Shown here in pieces: positions 34,592 to 44,960 of a stretch of 64,000 nt of DNA. Below the pieces are notes generated by a model. The model made no database searches and was not told the DNA's origin. It saw only the letters and a program-made list of their open reading frames with translations. Position 1 is the stretch's first letter. Each line of letters opens with the position of its first letter. The translations under genes and the position numbers were made by a program. This DNA is from Anabaena sp. PCC 7108. Its GTDB lineage: Bacteria; Cyanobacteriota; Cyanobacteriia; Cyanobacteriales; Nostocaceae. Location: the NCBI RefSeq assembly GCF_000332135.1, contig NZ_KB235896.1:372001-436000 (forward strand), written 5' to 3'.

Positions 34592-35812
34592 ATGTCAAAC
34601 CGGAAAAAAGAACCAAGTGGATGTGGATGTGCCAATATTCCATTGTCTGTAATTATATTTATTTTGGCAGGTGGTTATTGGTTATTTACCCAAAAAGATA
34701 ATTTGGTGATTACGAACCTTTTATCTCAAGCTCAACAAATTACTAGTCCTATTTTCAATTTTACACCAAACATTACACCAACTTCTCAAACAACACCTCA
34801 AGTAACTCCTACAAAAATTCCTTCTCCTGCTGCACCAAGCATAGCTAAGATTACTCCTACTAATCAACCAACTCCCATTAAAATAGCCATACCAAAAACA
34901 ACACCATTACCTGCAAATATTTGGGAGAAAAAAGCTATTCGAGGAATTTATTTAAGTCGCTACCAAGTTACTAATAATGCTAATGAAAAAATGATTCGTG
35001 AAAGAGTGCGTTATTATAAATCCCAAGGATTTAATACTATTATTCATGGTGTTTGGGGTAATGGTTGTACAATGTATAATAGTCAAGTCATGCAGCAAAC
35101 TCTTGGTTATAAAAGTTGTCCAAATTTATTTAAAGATCAATGGTTGGATTGGTTAATTGATGAAGCACATAAACAAGGAATGCAAGTTCATGCTTATTTT
35201 GAGAAAGGTATTAAAATAGATAAAAATAGCCCTATTTTTGATTTAGCAATTCAGAAAAAATGGGTTGTTCCTGGTGTAGATAAAACCTATCCTTCCATAG
35301 AACATTATGTATTAGATGTAGAAATTCCTGAAGTTGCGAATTTCTTTAAAAATATTTTAGTCGAGTTTGTACAAAGGTATCCCAAAATTGATGCTGTACA
35401 ATGGGATGATTATTTAGGTTATCATGCTGAATTGCCAGGCAAAGTAGACCGCACTACTAAGTTAACTAATTTTGTGCAGCAAATGATTACTGCTATGAAA
35501 CAAGCTAATTCCGGCGTTAGTTTTGATATTTGTCATCATAATCCTTATTGGGCTAAAAGGTATTTTGCGGCTGATTGGGAAAAATGGAATGTAGATAGAG
35601 TCTTTATTCAGGTTTATAATGATGCTAATTTTCAAGAAGAATTAAATTATGTCAAAAAATATCATGGTATTGCTATTAGTGAGGCACAATTTCATCGTTT
35701 AAAAGAAGTAGTAAGTAACCCTGAGATTAAAAGTGTTTTAGTTTTTCCTGCATCTGGAAAACCAGAGGAAACGGCTTCTACATTAAACGGTTTGATTAAA
35801 AATCTTAAATAA
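34592..35812 (+). CDS. Glycoside hydrolase-like protein (GHL10/DUF187-type)
   Basis: A membrane-anchored protein of about 406 residues from the ATG at 34592; the upstream frame to 34490 lacks a convincing start. One N-terminal helix (PLSVIIFILAGGYWLF) is followed by a Pro/Thr-rich linker of about 70 residues. A TIM-barrel domain then begins with IRGIYLSRYQVTNNANEKM. DAVQWDDYLGYH near residue 270 carries acidic residues in the place expected for catalysis, and SFDICHHNPYW follows. The family resembles glycosyl hydrolase-like GHL10 and may act on envelope polysaccharide. The substrate is unknown. Confidence 0.78.
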   Translation: MSNRKKEPSGCGCANIPLSVIIFILAGGYWLFTQKDNLVITNLLSQAQQITSPIFNFTPNITPTSQTTPQVTPTKIPSPAAPSIAKITPTNQPTPIKIAIPKTTPLPANIWEKKAIRGIYLSRYQVTNNANEKMIRERVRYYKSQGFNTIIHGVWGNGCTMYNSQVMQQTLGYKSCPNLFKDQWLDWLIDEAHKQGMQVHAYFEKGIKIDKNSPIFDLAIQKKWVVPGVDKTYPSIEHYVLDVEIPEVANFFKNILVEFVQRYPKIDAVQWDDYLGYHAELPGKVDRTTKLTNFVQQMITAMKQANSGVSFDICHHNPYWAKRYFAADWEKWNVDRVFIQVYNDANFQEELNYVKKYHGIAISEAQFHRLKEVVSNPEIKSVLVFPASGKPEETASTLNGLIKNLK

Positions 35813-35893
35813 AATTCAGTTAAATACTTACAAATTTGCTGTAATTTGGTAAAAGGTAATTCTTAAAAGTTACCAATTACCAATTACTAATAA

Positions 35894-37096
<1,203 letters not shown>

Positions 37097-37208
37097 CTAC
37101 TTTTATTTTTTTTTAAGAAGTTCAAGATAAACAGAAATAATTGTGATAATTTTGATACAAATTTGTTAAGAATAGTTACAGCACCTGTAATGAGAGGAAA
37201 TATTTTCT

Positions 37209-38567
37209 ATGGTTGATCTAGCTGACAAAACACCAGTACATCAAGTCGTGATTATTGGCGGGGGCTTTGGTGGGTTGTATGCCGCTAAGTCTATGGCTAA
37301 AGCTAATCTGCAAATCACGCTGATTGATAAACGCAATTTTCATCTTTTTCAACCACTGCTGTACCAAGTCGCTACAGGTGCTTTATCCCCAGCGGATATT
37401 TCCTCTCCCTTGCGTTCTGTCCTCAGCAAGAGCAAGAATACAAAGGTGCTGTTGGGTGAAGTGAATGATATTGATACCAACGCCCAAAAGGTGATGGTAG
37501 GTGAGGAAGCTGTTCCCTACGATACCTTAATTGTGGCTACAGGGGCAAAACATTCCTATTTTGGGAAGGATAACTGGGAAGAATTTGCACCCGGTTTAAA
37601 GACTGTAGAAGATGCTATTGAAATGCGTCGGCGGATTTTTATGGCTTTTGAAGCCGCTGAAAATGAAAGTGATCCAGTTAAACGCCAGGCTTTGTTAACT
37701 TTTGTAATTGTCGGTGGTGGTCCAACGGGGGTAGAATTAGCGGGAGCGATCGCAGAATTAGCAACTAAAACCCTCAAAGAAGATTTCCGCAACATTGACA
37801 CCTCAGAAACCAGAGTTTTATTGTTAGAAGGTTTAGATCGTGTGCTTCCTCCCTTTGCACCGGAATTATCTCACACAGCGGCAGCATCATTAAAGGCTTT
37901 GGGTGTAGATGTGCAAACCAAAACCTTAGTAACACATATTGAAAATGATATAGTTACGATTAAACAAGGTGATGAAGTTAAAGAAATTGCTGCGAAAACA
38001 GTGTTGTGGGCTGCGGGTGTGAAAGCCTCACCAATGGGGAAAGTTTTGACAGATAAGACAGGAGTTGAGCGCGATCGCGCAGGTCGTGTTATCGTTGAAC
38101 CAGACCTAAGTATTAAAGGATTTCCCAACATCTTTGTAGTTGGTGACTTAGCAAATTTTGCCCATCAAAATGATAAACCTTTACCGGGAGTTGCACCAGT
38201 CGCCATGCAAGAAGGTGAATATGTGGCTAAACTCATTCAAAAACGTCTTAAAGGCGAAATATTACCCCAATTTGAATATGTAGATAGAGGTAGTCTAGCA
38301 ATGATTGGGCAACACGCCGCAGTTGTTGACTTAGGTTTCCTCAAACTTAGAGGTTTCTTCGCGTGGTTCTTCTGGTTATTTGTGCATATTTACTTCTTGA
38401 TTGAATTTGATAACAAATTAGTTGTGATGATTCAATGGTTGTGGAGTTATTTTACCCGCAACCGTGGCGCGAGATTAATTACAGGAAAAGATATTGTTAA
38501 ACCTGTACCAGTGGAAAGTAATGGACATTATCAACCGCAGAAAACTAGACAACCATTGAATGTGTAG
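37209..38567 (+). CDS. Type II NAD(P)H dehydrogenase (NDH-2)
   Basis: A 452-residue FAD-dependent NAD(P)H:quinone oxidoreductase. It transfers electrons to plastoquinone without proton pumping. The FAD Rossmann motif GGGFGGLYAA is near residue 17 and the NADH-binding VGGGPTGVELAGA near residue 168. The second FAD motif NIFVVGDLANF is near 306. A hydrophobic C-terminal segment (FFAWFFWLFVHIYFLIEF) anchors it to the membrane. Cyanobacteria hold up to three paralogues (NdbA-C); I cannot say which this is. It diverges from ilvC. Confidence 0.95.
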   Translation: MVDLADKTPVHQVVIIGGGFGGLYAAKSMAKANLQITLIDKRNFHLFQPLLYQVATGALSPADISSPLRSVLSKSKNTKVLLGEVNDIDTNAQKVMVGEEAVPYDTLIVATGAKHSYFGKDNWEEFAPGLKTVEDAIEMRRRIFMAFEAAENESDPVKRQALLTFVIVGGGPTGVELAGAIAELATKTLKEDFRNIDTSETRVLLLEGLDRVLPPFAPELSHTAAASLKALGVDVQTKTLVTHIENDIVTIKQGDEVKEIAAKTVLWAAGVKASPMGKVLTDKTGVERDRAGRVIVEPDLSIKGFPNIFVVGDLANFAHQNDKPLPGVAPVAMQEGEYVAKLIQKRLKGEILPQFEYVDRGSLAMIGQHAAVVDLGFLKLRGFFAWFFWLFVHIYFLIEFDNKLVVMIQWLWSYFTRNRGARLITGKDIVKPVPVESNGHYQPQKTRQPLNV

Positions 38568-38571
38568 TTTA

Positions 38572-38620
38572 CTCGTTCCCAGTCTCAGACTGGGAATGCC
38601 ATTTTAGAGTCTCTGACTCT
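38572..38620. repeat. Small hairpin repeat (CTCGTTCCCAGTC), copy 1
   Basis: TTCCCAGTC and GACTGGGAA form a perfect 9-bp stem with a TCA loop, followed by ATGCCATTTTAGAG. The same unit is at 40492-40538. It lies directly after the NDH-2 stop and could affect transcript end formation. Confidence 0.75.
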
Positions 38621-38637
38621 ACTGTAAATGTTGTTTG

Positions 38638-38680
38638 TCTGAATCAGGATATCCAGGATGATAGGATTTACAGGATGTGA
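38638..38680 (+). repeat. AGGAT-type dispersed repeat
   Basis: GTCTGAATCAGGATATCCAGG followed by ATGATAGGATTTACAGGATG, in pieces GTCTGAATCAGGATATCCAG and TAGGATTTACAGGATG. It is the same family as the 12.4-13.8 kb tract and lies before a VapBC module. Confidence 0.75.
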
Positions 38681-38794
38681 TTTAATATTCTCCCCAGATA
38701 CCGGACTTCTGGAATATCACAATTATGACAACTGTGAAACTTTGATGTTAAAATAGACAAGTATAACTTAAATTACATCAATCCTCAAAAAATA

Positions 38795-39046
38795 ATGAAA
38801 GGTTATATCAAAGGAAAAACAGTTATTTTACTAGAAGAATTACCAGACTCTTTTCAAGAAGGTGATGAGGTGGAAGTTTTAATTTCCACTTTAGAAAGAA
38901 ATGATCACAATATGCCAAAATTAGATGTTGTTCCCATACATCATCAGCAAAAACAAGATCAACCAGGGTTACATTTAGGTGCAATATCAACCAGTGATGA
39001 TTTTGATGAACCCTTACCTGATGAATTTTGGTTAGGAAAATCATGA
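38795..39046 (+). CDS. Antitoxin of VapBC-type module
   Basis: An 83-residue protein opening with MKGYIKGKTVILLEELPDSF, a beta-strand start seen in small antitoxins paired with PIN toxins in cyanobacteria. The acidic C-terminus (DDFDEPLPDEFW) is like other VapB-type tails that block the toxin active site. Its stop overlaps the toxin start in ATGA. The role is inferred from gene pairing. It presumably represses its own promoter with the toxin. Confidence 0.78.
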   Translation: MKGYIKGKTVILLEELPDSFQEGDEVEVLISTLERNDHNMPKLDVVPIHHQQKQDQPGLHLGAISTSDDFDEPLPDEFWLGKS

Positions 39047-39429
39047 AATTACTGTTTGATACTCATACTTTTATTTGGTGGGATAGTCAACCTCATAAAT
39101 TATCTGCTCAAAGTTTAGCTTTATTATCTAATAGTTCTAATATCAAATTTCTCAGTATAGTTAGTATTTGGGAAATGCAAATTAAATATCAATTAGGTAA
39201 GTTATCTCTGCAACTTCCCTTAAGAGATATTATCAATGAACAAATACATAATCATAATATTGTGATTTTATCAATCACATCTGAAAATATATTAGGATTA
39301 GATAATTTACCGTTACATCATAAAGATCCATTTGATAGATTATTAATTTCACAAGCAAGTCTTGAAGATGCGATTTTAATTAGTTGTGATTCTGTTTTTA
39401 ATCAATATTCTGTGAAAGTTGATTGGTAA
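39043..39429 (+). CDS. VapC-like PIN-domain toxin
   Basis: A 128-residue PIN ribonuclease from the ATG at 39043, which overlaps the antitoxin stop. The acidic residues are in LLFDTHTFIWW (first Asp), VSIWEMQIKYQLGKL (Glu) and HHKDPFDRLLISQA (two Asp), with the final ISCDSVF. All expected catalytic positions are present, so the toxin is probably active, unlike the FitB-type frame at 14875. PIN toxins of this class cut tRNA or rRNA in other bacteria. Confidence 0.92.
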   Translation: MKLLFDTHTFIWWDSQPHKLSAQSLALLSNSSNIKFLSIVSIWEMQIKYQLGKLSLQLPLRDIINEQIHNHNIVILSITSENILGLDNLPLHHKDPFDRLLISQASLEDAILISCDSVFNQYSVKVDW

Positions 39430-39495
39430 TCTAGGAATCGGACTTGAATTTTTTTGTTTTTTGTATGAAAACTTAGATCAATCTTCAAAAATCAT

Positions 39496-39617
39496 CCTGT
39501 TCATCCTATAATCCTGGACATCCTGATTCAGACAATTTTCAATTTTTAATTTTTAATTTTTAATTTCAAACAACATCCTGTTCATCCTCAAATCCTGGTT
39601 ATCCTGATTCAGACAAA
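39496..39617 (-). repeat. Two AGGAT-type repeats with AATTTTT runs
   Basis: Two minus-strand copies (about 39496-39537 and 39573-39617) of the TCCTGATTCAGACA-ended repeat. Between them is a (TTTTTAA)n short tandem run around 39541-39566. The rest of the 280-bp gap before the Uma2 gene shows nothing else. Confidence 0.7.
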
Positions 39618-39709
39618 ATACAATTTATGAAAATCTCCAGTAGTCTTCAAATACCATATCATCTTGCTACATAATAGAGATAAAAGTTGTATCTTTAGGA
39701 TTACCAATA

Positions 39710-40456
39710 ATGTATCAAACAGATCCACCACTTTCCCCTAAAGAAACATTACCAACAATGTATGATCTTCCCAGCGAAGACCCGGAGGAGAAAGGTTTGC
39801 CAGATCAATTTCATTTATTACAACCACAATTACTAGCAGATACATTTCGTCCGCCTAACTATCCTAGCGACCAAATATTTACAGCTAGTGATATGAATTT
39901 ATATTATGATGGTCGTCATCCATTGTGGCATAAACGCCCAGATTGGTTTGCGGTTGTTGGTGTTTCTTCTCTTTATGAAAAAAGAGATTTACGATTAAGT
40001 TATGTAGTTTGGCAAGAATTTGTAAATCCTTATATTGTGGTTGAATTATTATCACCAGGAACAGAAAAGGAAGACTTAGGTCAAACTTTGCGAGATGTGG
40101 AAAAACCCCCAACTAAATGGGAAGTTTACGAGCAGAGTTTAAGAGTTCCCTATTACGCAATTTTTGATCGTTATCAATCTGAATTTAGAATGTTTGAGTT
40201 AAAGGGCGCTCATTATGTTGAAGTAAATTTATCAGATTTACGTTTTTGGATTCCTGATTTAGAATTAGGTTTGGGTGTTTGGCAAGGCAGTTATAAAAAT
40301 GTGAATATGCCTTGGTTACGTTGGTATGATAAAGATGGTAATTGGGTGTTAACTCCTGTGGAAGAAGAACGCCAAAAAGTTGAACAAGAAAGACAAAAAA
40401 CAGAAAGATTAATTGCCCAACTCCGTGCGCTTGGTGTTGAACCTGATTTAGATTAA
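39710..40456 (+). CDS. Uma2-family putative endonuclease
   Basis: A 248-residue Uma2 (DUF820) protein with a PD-(D/E)XK-like fold. RPDWFAVVGV near residue 80 and YIVVELLSPGTEKEDLG near residue 112 carry the typical D and E. A long charged coiled tail (EEERQKVEQERQKTERLIAQ) closes the protein, as usual for the long cyanobacterial subtype. Uma2 proteins are hugely expanded in cyanobacteria and their role is not known. The protein appears intact. Confidence 0.9.
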   Translation: MYQTDPPLSPKETLPTMYDLPSEDPEEKGLPDQFHLLQPQLLADTFRPPNYPSDQIFTASDMNLYYDGRHPLWHKRPDWFAVVGVSSLYEKRDLRLSYVVWQEFVNPYIVVELLSPGTEKEDLGQTLRDVEKPPTKWEVYEQSLRVPYYAIFDRYQSEFRMFELKGAHYVEVNLSDLRFWIPDLELGLGVWQGSYKNVNMPWLRWYDKDGNWVLTPVEEERQKVEQERQKTERLIAQLRALGVEPDLD

Positions 40457-40491
40457 TTTACCTACTTTCCTCTTTAATGTCTGTATTATCC

Positions 40492-40538
40492 CTCGTTCCC
40501 AGTCAGAGACTGGGAATGCCATTTAGAGGCTCTGCCTC
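40492..40538. repeat. Small hairpin repeat (CTCGTTCCCAGTC), copy 2
   Basis: CTCGTTCCCAGTCAGAGACT then GGGAATGCCATTTAGAGGC. The stem CCCAGTC/GACTGGG matches 38572-38620. It lies between the Uma2 gene and glcE. Confidence 0.75.
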
Positions 40539-40594
40539 ACATATTTGTTCACAATAACCAGTACATTAATAAGGAGGATAGGAATAAAAAACCA

Positions 40595-41908
40595 ATGAAT
40601 GCGATTTCTAACGAAAAGACACAAAGTGTCTACGCCTCTACCTTAACTTCTATTATCAGTGCAGAAAACGCTGTCTTACCTTGGGAAAATCTCACCCCCA
40701 CCCAGCAACAAAAAATACAACAAGGGATACACTGCAAAAGCTATCCCAGTTGTGTCGTTTATCCCCACAGCCAAGCAGAATTAGCCGCAGTTATCACCAC
40801 TGCTAACCGCAATAAATGGCGTGTTCTCCCCTGCGGTAGTGGAAGTAAACTTCATTGGGGTGGTTTGGGTAAAAATATTGATATTGTTGTCAGTACAGAA
40901 CGTATTAACCAACTCATAGAACACGCAGTTGGTGATTTAACTGTCACCGTCGAAGCAGGAATGAAATTTGGCGATATTCAAGAACTATTAGCTAAATCTC
41001 GACAAACACTAGCTCTTGATCCCGCATTTCCTAATTCTGCTACCATTGGCGGTATTGTAGCTACTGCTGATACAGGTTCTCTACGTCAACGTTATGGCGG
41101 TGTCCGTGACCAACTTTTAGGTATAACTTTTATCCGTGCTGATGGACAAATAGCCAAAGCTGGGGGAAGGGTAGTAAAAAATGTTGCTGGTTACGATTTA
41201 ATGAAATTATTCACCGGTTCTTACGGTACATTAGGAATTATCAGCCAAGTCACTTTTCGAGTTTATCCTTTACCAGAAACATCAGCAACTGTAATATTAA
41301 CTGGTAAAGCTGAAGCTATCTCCCAAGCTGCTACAATTTTGCAAAGTTCTGAGTTAACACCAACTCAAGCAGATTTAATATCAAATCAATTAGTTTCTGA
41401 TTTAGGTTTAGGTAATGGAATTGGTTTAATTATCCGGTTTCAAACTATTAGCGAAAGTGTGAAGGAACAGTCAAACCGAATTTTGGCAATTGGTCAACAA
41501 TTGGGTTTACATGGGGCGATTTATTCAGCAGAAAATGAAGCGACTCTATGGCAACGATTACCAGAAACAATACATGATGCTGTGAATAATTCTGTAATTA
41601 CTTGCAAAATAGGAGTATTACCAACTGCTGCGGTACAGGTTATTAATCAGATAAAATTCGGGTTAATTCATTTAAGTAGTGGTTTGGGTTTGGTGCGGTT
41701 AGAAAATCAAAATCAAGTTTTAGCATTACGTCAGTTATGTGAAACCAATTATGGCTTTTTAAGTGTTTTAGCTGCACCAGTTGCCATCAAAGAAAAGTTG
41801 GATATTTGGGGTTATACTGGGAATGCTTTACATATTATGCGGGGAATTAAAACACAGTTCGATCCTGAAAATATTTTAAGTCCTGGTCGGTTTGTGGGTG
41901 GGATTTAA
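40595..41908 (+). CDS. glcE: Glycolate dehydrogenase FAD-binding subunit
   Basis: One of the subunits of the membrane-associated glycolate dehydrogenase that oxidises photorespiratory glycolate to glyoxylate. The 437-residue FAD-binding (PCMH-type) protein has PCGSGSKLHWGG near residue 78 and FPNSATIGGIVATADTGSLR near 148. GGRVVKNVAGYDLMKLFTGS follows near 191, and PENILSPGRF closes the protein. It is 53 bp upstream of glcF in a probable operon. glcD is not adjacent, so it must be elsewhere. Confidence 0.93.
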   Translation: MNAISNEKTQSVYASTLTSIISAENAVLPWENLTPTQQQKIQQGIHCKSYPSCVVYPHSQAELAAVITTANRNKWRVLPCGSGSKLHWGGLGKNIDIVVSTERINQLIEHAVGDLTVTVEAGMKFGDIQELLAKSRQTLALDPAFPNSATIGGIVATADTGSLRQRYGGVRDQLLGITFIRADGQIAKAGGRVVKNVAGYDLMKLFTGSYGTLGIISQVTFRVYPLPETSATVILTGKAEAISQAATILQSSELTPTQADLISNQLVSDLGLGNGIGLIIRFQTISESVKEQSNRILAIGQQLGLHGAIYSAENEATLWQRLPETIHDAVNNSVITCKIGVLPTAAVQVINQIKFGLIHLSSGLGLVRLENQNQVLALRQLCETNYGFLSVLAAPVAIKEKLDIWGYTGNALHIMRGIKTQFDPENILSPGRFVGGI

Positions 41909-41961
41909 GAGAATGAACCGCGAAGGCGCAAAGAACGCGAAGTTTAAGAGGGAAAAGAGAA

Positions 41962-43314
41962 ATGCAAGAAGTTTCAAATGGTGCTGTTAATAATGTTGCT
42001 AGTATTAAGAATTTAAAGGGGTTTGATGTTAGTCATCCTCCAGATCCAAAGTTGATTGATAGTTGTGTTCATTGTGGTTTTTGTCTCTCTACTTGTCCTA
42101 GTTATCGAGTATTAGGTAAGGAGATGGATTCACCCAGAGGACGCATCTATTTAATGGATGCTATTAATGAGGGGGAAATTGCTCTAAATACGGCAACTGT
42201 TGAACATTTTGATTCTTGTTTGGGTTGTCTGGCTTGTGTGTCAACTTGTCCTTCTGGTGTGCAGTATGATAAGTTGATTTCGGCAACTCGTCATCAAGTT
42301 GAGAGAAATTATAACCGCAGTTTTTCTGATAAGTTAATCCGTCAATTGATTTTTTCTCTGTTTCCCAATCCCGACCTTTTAAGAATTTTACTTTTACCAT
42401 TATTCGTTTATCAAAAGTCGGGAATTTCTAAGTTATTACGCGCTAGTGGGTTAATTAAAGCGATATCTCCTCGTTTAGCAGCTATGGAGTCTATTCTGCC
42501 AGAAATTACTGTTAAAACTTTTCAAGATAATTTACCAGATATCATCCCTGCGAAAGGTGAGAAAAGATATCGTGTTGGGGTAATTTTAGGATGTGTGCAA
42601 AGGCTGTTTTTCTCTCCTGTGAATGAAGCAACAGTGAGAGTATTAACTGCAAATGGATGTGAAGTGGTAATTCCTAAATCTCAAGGTTGTTGTGCTGCAC
42701 TTCCTGAACACCAAGGACAAACGGAACAAGCAAAAGCTTTAGCAAGACAAATGATTGATAGTTTTGCTGATACAAATGTCGATTTCATCATTATCAATGC
42801 TGCTGGTTGTGGTCATACTTTAAAAGAATATGGTCATATTTTAGCTGATGATCCAGAATATGCAGAGAAAGCCAAAGCATTTGCAGGGAAAGTTAAAGAT
42901 GCACAAGAGTTTTTAATTAATGTGGGTTTAACTGCTAAACTTTCACCTTTAACTGATAAACCTTTAACTTTAGTTTATCAAGATGCTTGTCATTTATTAC
43001 ATGGACAAAAGATTAGTATTCAACCTCGTCAGTTATTAAGAAAAATTCCAGGGGTGACTTTAAGAGAACCAATAGACGCGGCTTTATGTTGTGGTAGTGC
43101 AGGTGTTTATAATATGCTGCAACCAGAAATTGCGGAAGAACTAGGTAAGCAAAAAGTGCAAAATTTATTAAATACAGGTGCTGAGTTAATTGCTTCTCCT
43201 AACCCTGGTTGTAGTTTGCAAATTAGTAAGTATTTGCATGGTCAAAATATTTCTGTTCTGCACCCAATGGAGTTATTAGATTATGCAATTCAAGGTGTAA
43301 AATTGGAGGTTTAA
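41962..43314 (+). CDS. glcF: Glycolate dehydrogenase iron-sulfur subunit
   Basis: A 450-residue electron-transfer subunit. Two [4Fe-4S] ferredoxin motifs are seen: CVHCGFCLSTCPS near residue 32 and CLGCLACVSTCPSG near residue 88. The C-terminal half holds two CCG-type domains (GCCAALPEHQG near 235 and LCCGSAGVYNM near 370) that carry non-cubane clusters in related subunits. GlcF passes electrons from GlcD/GlcE to the quinone pool. It follows glcE in the same direction. Confidence 0.94.
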   Translation: MQEVSNGAVNNVASIKNLKGFDVSHPPDPKLIDSCVHCGFCLSTCPSYRVLGKEMDSPRGRIYLMDAINEGEIALNTATVEHFDSCLGCLACVSTCPSGVQYDKLISATRHQVERNYNRSFSDKLIRQLIFSLFPNPDLLRILLLPLFVYQKSGISKLLRASGLIKAISPRLAAMESILPEITVKTFQDNLPDIIPAKGEKRYRVGVILGCVQRLFFSPVNEATVRVLTANGCEVVIPKSQGCCAALPEHQGQTEQAKALARQMIDSFADTNVDFIIINAAGCGHTLKEYGHILADDPEYAEKAKAFAGKVKDAQEFLINVGLTAKLSPLTDKPLTLVYQDACHLLHGQKISIQPRQLLRKIPGVTLREPIDAALCCGSAGVYNMLQPEIAEELGKQKVQNLLNTGAELIASPNPGCSLQISKYLHGQNISVLHPMELLDYAIQGVKLEV

Positions 43315-43525
43315 AATCTCAATTTTAACCTAAAAAAATATACAATTGTAGAGATAATTCCGAAAAACTTTCTACAATTTCTATTAGGGAGGGTAACTAT
43401 TGTAGGGAAGGGGCTGGGGTTAGGTCTAATAATAGTGGTTCAAATACATGAAAACTGCTGTAAGGCTGGCCATCTCCTCCCTGGTAGGATGATTGAATAA
43501 TTGCAGTTATCAAGAAATTGAAATT

Positions 43526-44503
43526 ATGTCTAATTCTCCATCTTCCTCAATTTTATACAAGTCTCCCCGTGTGACTATTGTGGGCGCGGGTAGGGTTGGT
43601 AGTACTTTAGCCCAACGCATTGCAGAAAAAAATTTGGCTGATGTAGTGTTATTAGATATTGTTGAGGGTATGCCTCAAGGTTTAGCTTTAGATTTGCTAG
43701 AAGCCAGAGGATTGGAATTACATAACCGACAAATTAGTGGTACTAATAATTATGCAGATACGGCTAATTCAAATATTGTGGTGATTACCGCTGGTTTTCC
43801 CCGCAAACCGGGAATGAGTCGGGATGATTTGTTGAAAATTAATGCCAAAATTGTGGTTGAAACTGCCAAAAATGCGATCGCATATTCTCCCCATGCTATC
43901 TTTATTGTTGTCACAAATCCTTTGGATGTGATGACTTATTTAACTTGGCAAGCTACAGGTTTACCCAGAAATCAGGTTATGGGTATGGCTGGGGTGTTAG
44001 ACTCGGCTAGGTTTGAAACTTTCATCGCTTTAGAACTGGGAGTTTTACCTGCGGACGTAAAAGCAATGGTCTTAGGTAGCCATGGTGATTTAATGGTTCC
44101 TTTAGCCCGTTACGCAACTATTAACGGTATTCCCGTTACAGAATTATTAGACCCAGCGACAATTGAAAGTTTAGTAGAAAGAACCCGTAACGGTGGTGCG
44201 GAAATTGTGGAATTAATGCACACAGGCGGAGCGTTTTTTGCTCCTGCTTCTGCTACCTGTTTAATGGTAGAATCTATTTTATTAAATCAGTCGCGTTTGT
44301 TGCCAGTTGCAGCTTATCTGCAAGGTGAATATGGTTTAAATGATATTGTGATTGGTGTTCCTTGTCGTTTAGGATCTGGTGGAGTTGAGAATATTTTAGA
44401 ATTGACTCTCAATGATCAAGAAAACACAGCTTTGCAAACTTCAGCCAATTCTGTACGCCAAAATATTCAAAGGGCGCAGGAAATCTTGTCTATTCAAGAT
44501 TAA
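43526..44503 (+). CDS. mdh: Malate dehydrogenase (LDH-like type)
   Basis: NAD-dependent interconversion of malate and oxaloacetate. It has 325 residues from the ATG at 43526; an upstream TTG adds 11. The Rossmann motif [17 protein letters not shown] is at residues about 15-31. The substrate arginine is in [11 protein letters not shown] near residue 94. Catalytic His is in [11 protein letters not shown] near 185, and [11 protein letters not shown] is the typical NAD-contact strand. The MDH rather than LDH assignment rests on these. It is separate from glcEF by 210 bp holding a GGAGGGTAACTATTGTAGGG stretch with no assignable function. Confidence 0.95.
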   Translation: MSNSPSSSILYKSPRVTIVGAGRVGSTLAQRIAEKNLADVVLLDIVEGMPQGLALDLLEARGLELHNRQISGTNNYADTANSNIVVITAGFPRKPGMSRDDLLKINAKIVVETAKNAIAYSPHAIFIVVTNPLDVMTYLTWQATGLPRNQVMGMAGVLDSARFETFIALELGVLPADVKAMVLGSHGDLMVPLARYATINGIPVTELLDPATIESLVERTRNGGAEIVELMHTGGAFFAPASATCLMVESILLNQSRLLPVAAYLQGEYGLNDIVIGVPCRLGSGGVENILELTLNDQENTALQTSANSVRQNIQRAQEILSIQD

Positions 44504-44555
44504 GAATCGTGAGGTACTCCACACTTCCCTTTGGGTGAGTGTGGGCTTCTCAGTG

Positions 44556-44600
44556 ATATCATGTCCAGTTGAATACTTATCATTTAAACTGACGCTCAAG
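44556..44600 (+). repeat. Dispersed repeat (ATCATGTCCGGTT type), copy 3
   Basis: GATATCATGTCCAGTTGAAT then ACTTATCATTTAAACTGACG, matching 7078-7110 and 25325-25385. It is followed by AAGACACGGAGACGCGG, equivalent to the GGGGACACGAGG block of copy 2. Confidence 0.7.
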
Positions 44601-44727
44601 ACACGGAGACGCGGTGATTATATATTGATTGATGCAGATTCTCAAATCATCCCGCAATTATGCAACGCCATAAAAACTTATAAATAGTAATATTCCCCTA
44701 ACTTGCTATCTTACTCAGAACGTATTC

Positions 44728-44930
44728 AGAGGGAACAGGAAGCAACTCTTAACAGAAAAAACTCATGTTTAAAAACATGAGATTGAAATAATGACACTGT
44801 TTTTTTCGTGCTACGCATCTCAAAAAACATCCTTTTTTTTGACTGAGCTTTAAACTCAGAACTAAACTTTTTTATTTGTTCCCTGTTCCCTGTTCCCTGT
44901 TCCCTGTTCCCTGTTCCCTTCTTTTGTAAA
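44728..44930 (+). repeat. Dispersed repeat R, copy 2 (empty-site copy)
   Basis: Uninterrupted copy of repeat R. It reads GACTGAGCTTTAAACTC across the point where copy 1 carries the 126-bp MITE. The 28-bp core at 44800-44827 is inverted relative to copy 1. It ends in several in-register GTTCCCT heptamers (about 44878-44928). Confidence 0.88.
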
Positions 44931-44960
44931 TTAGCTCAATTAGGGGAATCTAGGGATAGA

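Noticed and set aside
44412-44687. 91-residue frame overlapping the end of mdh
   Set aside because: It overlaps mdh in another frame and runs into the same dispersed repeat, so it is spurious.
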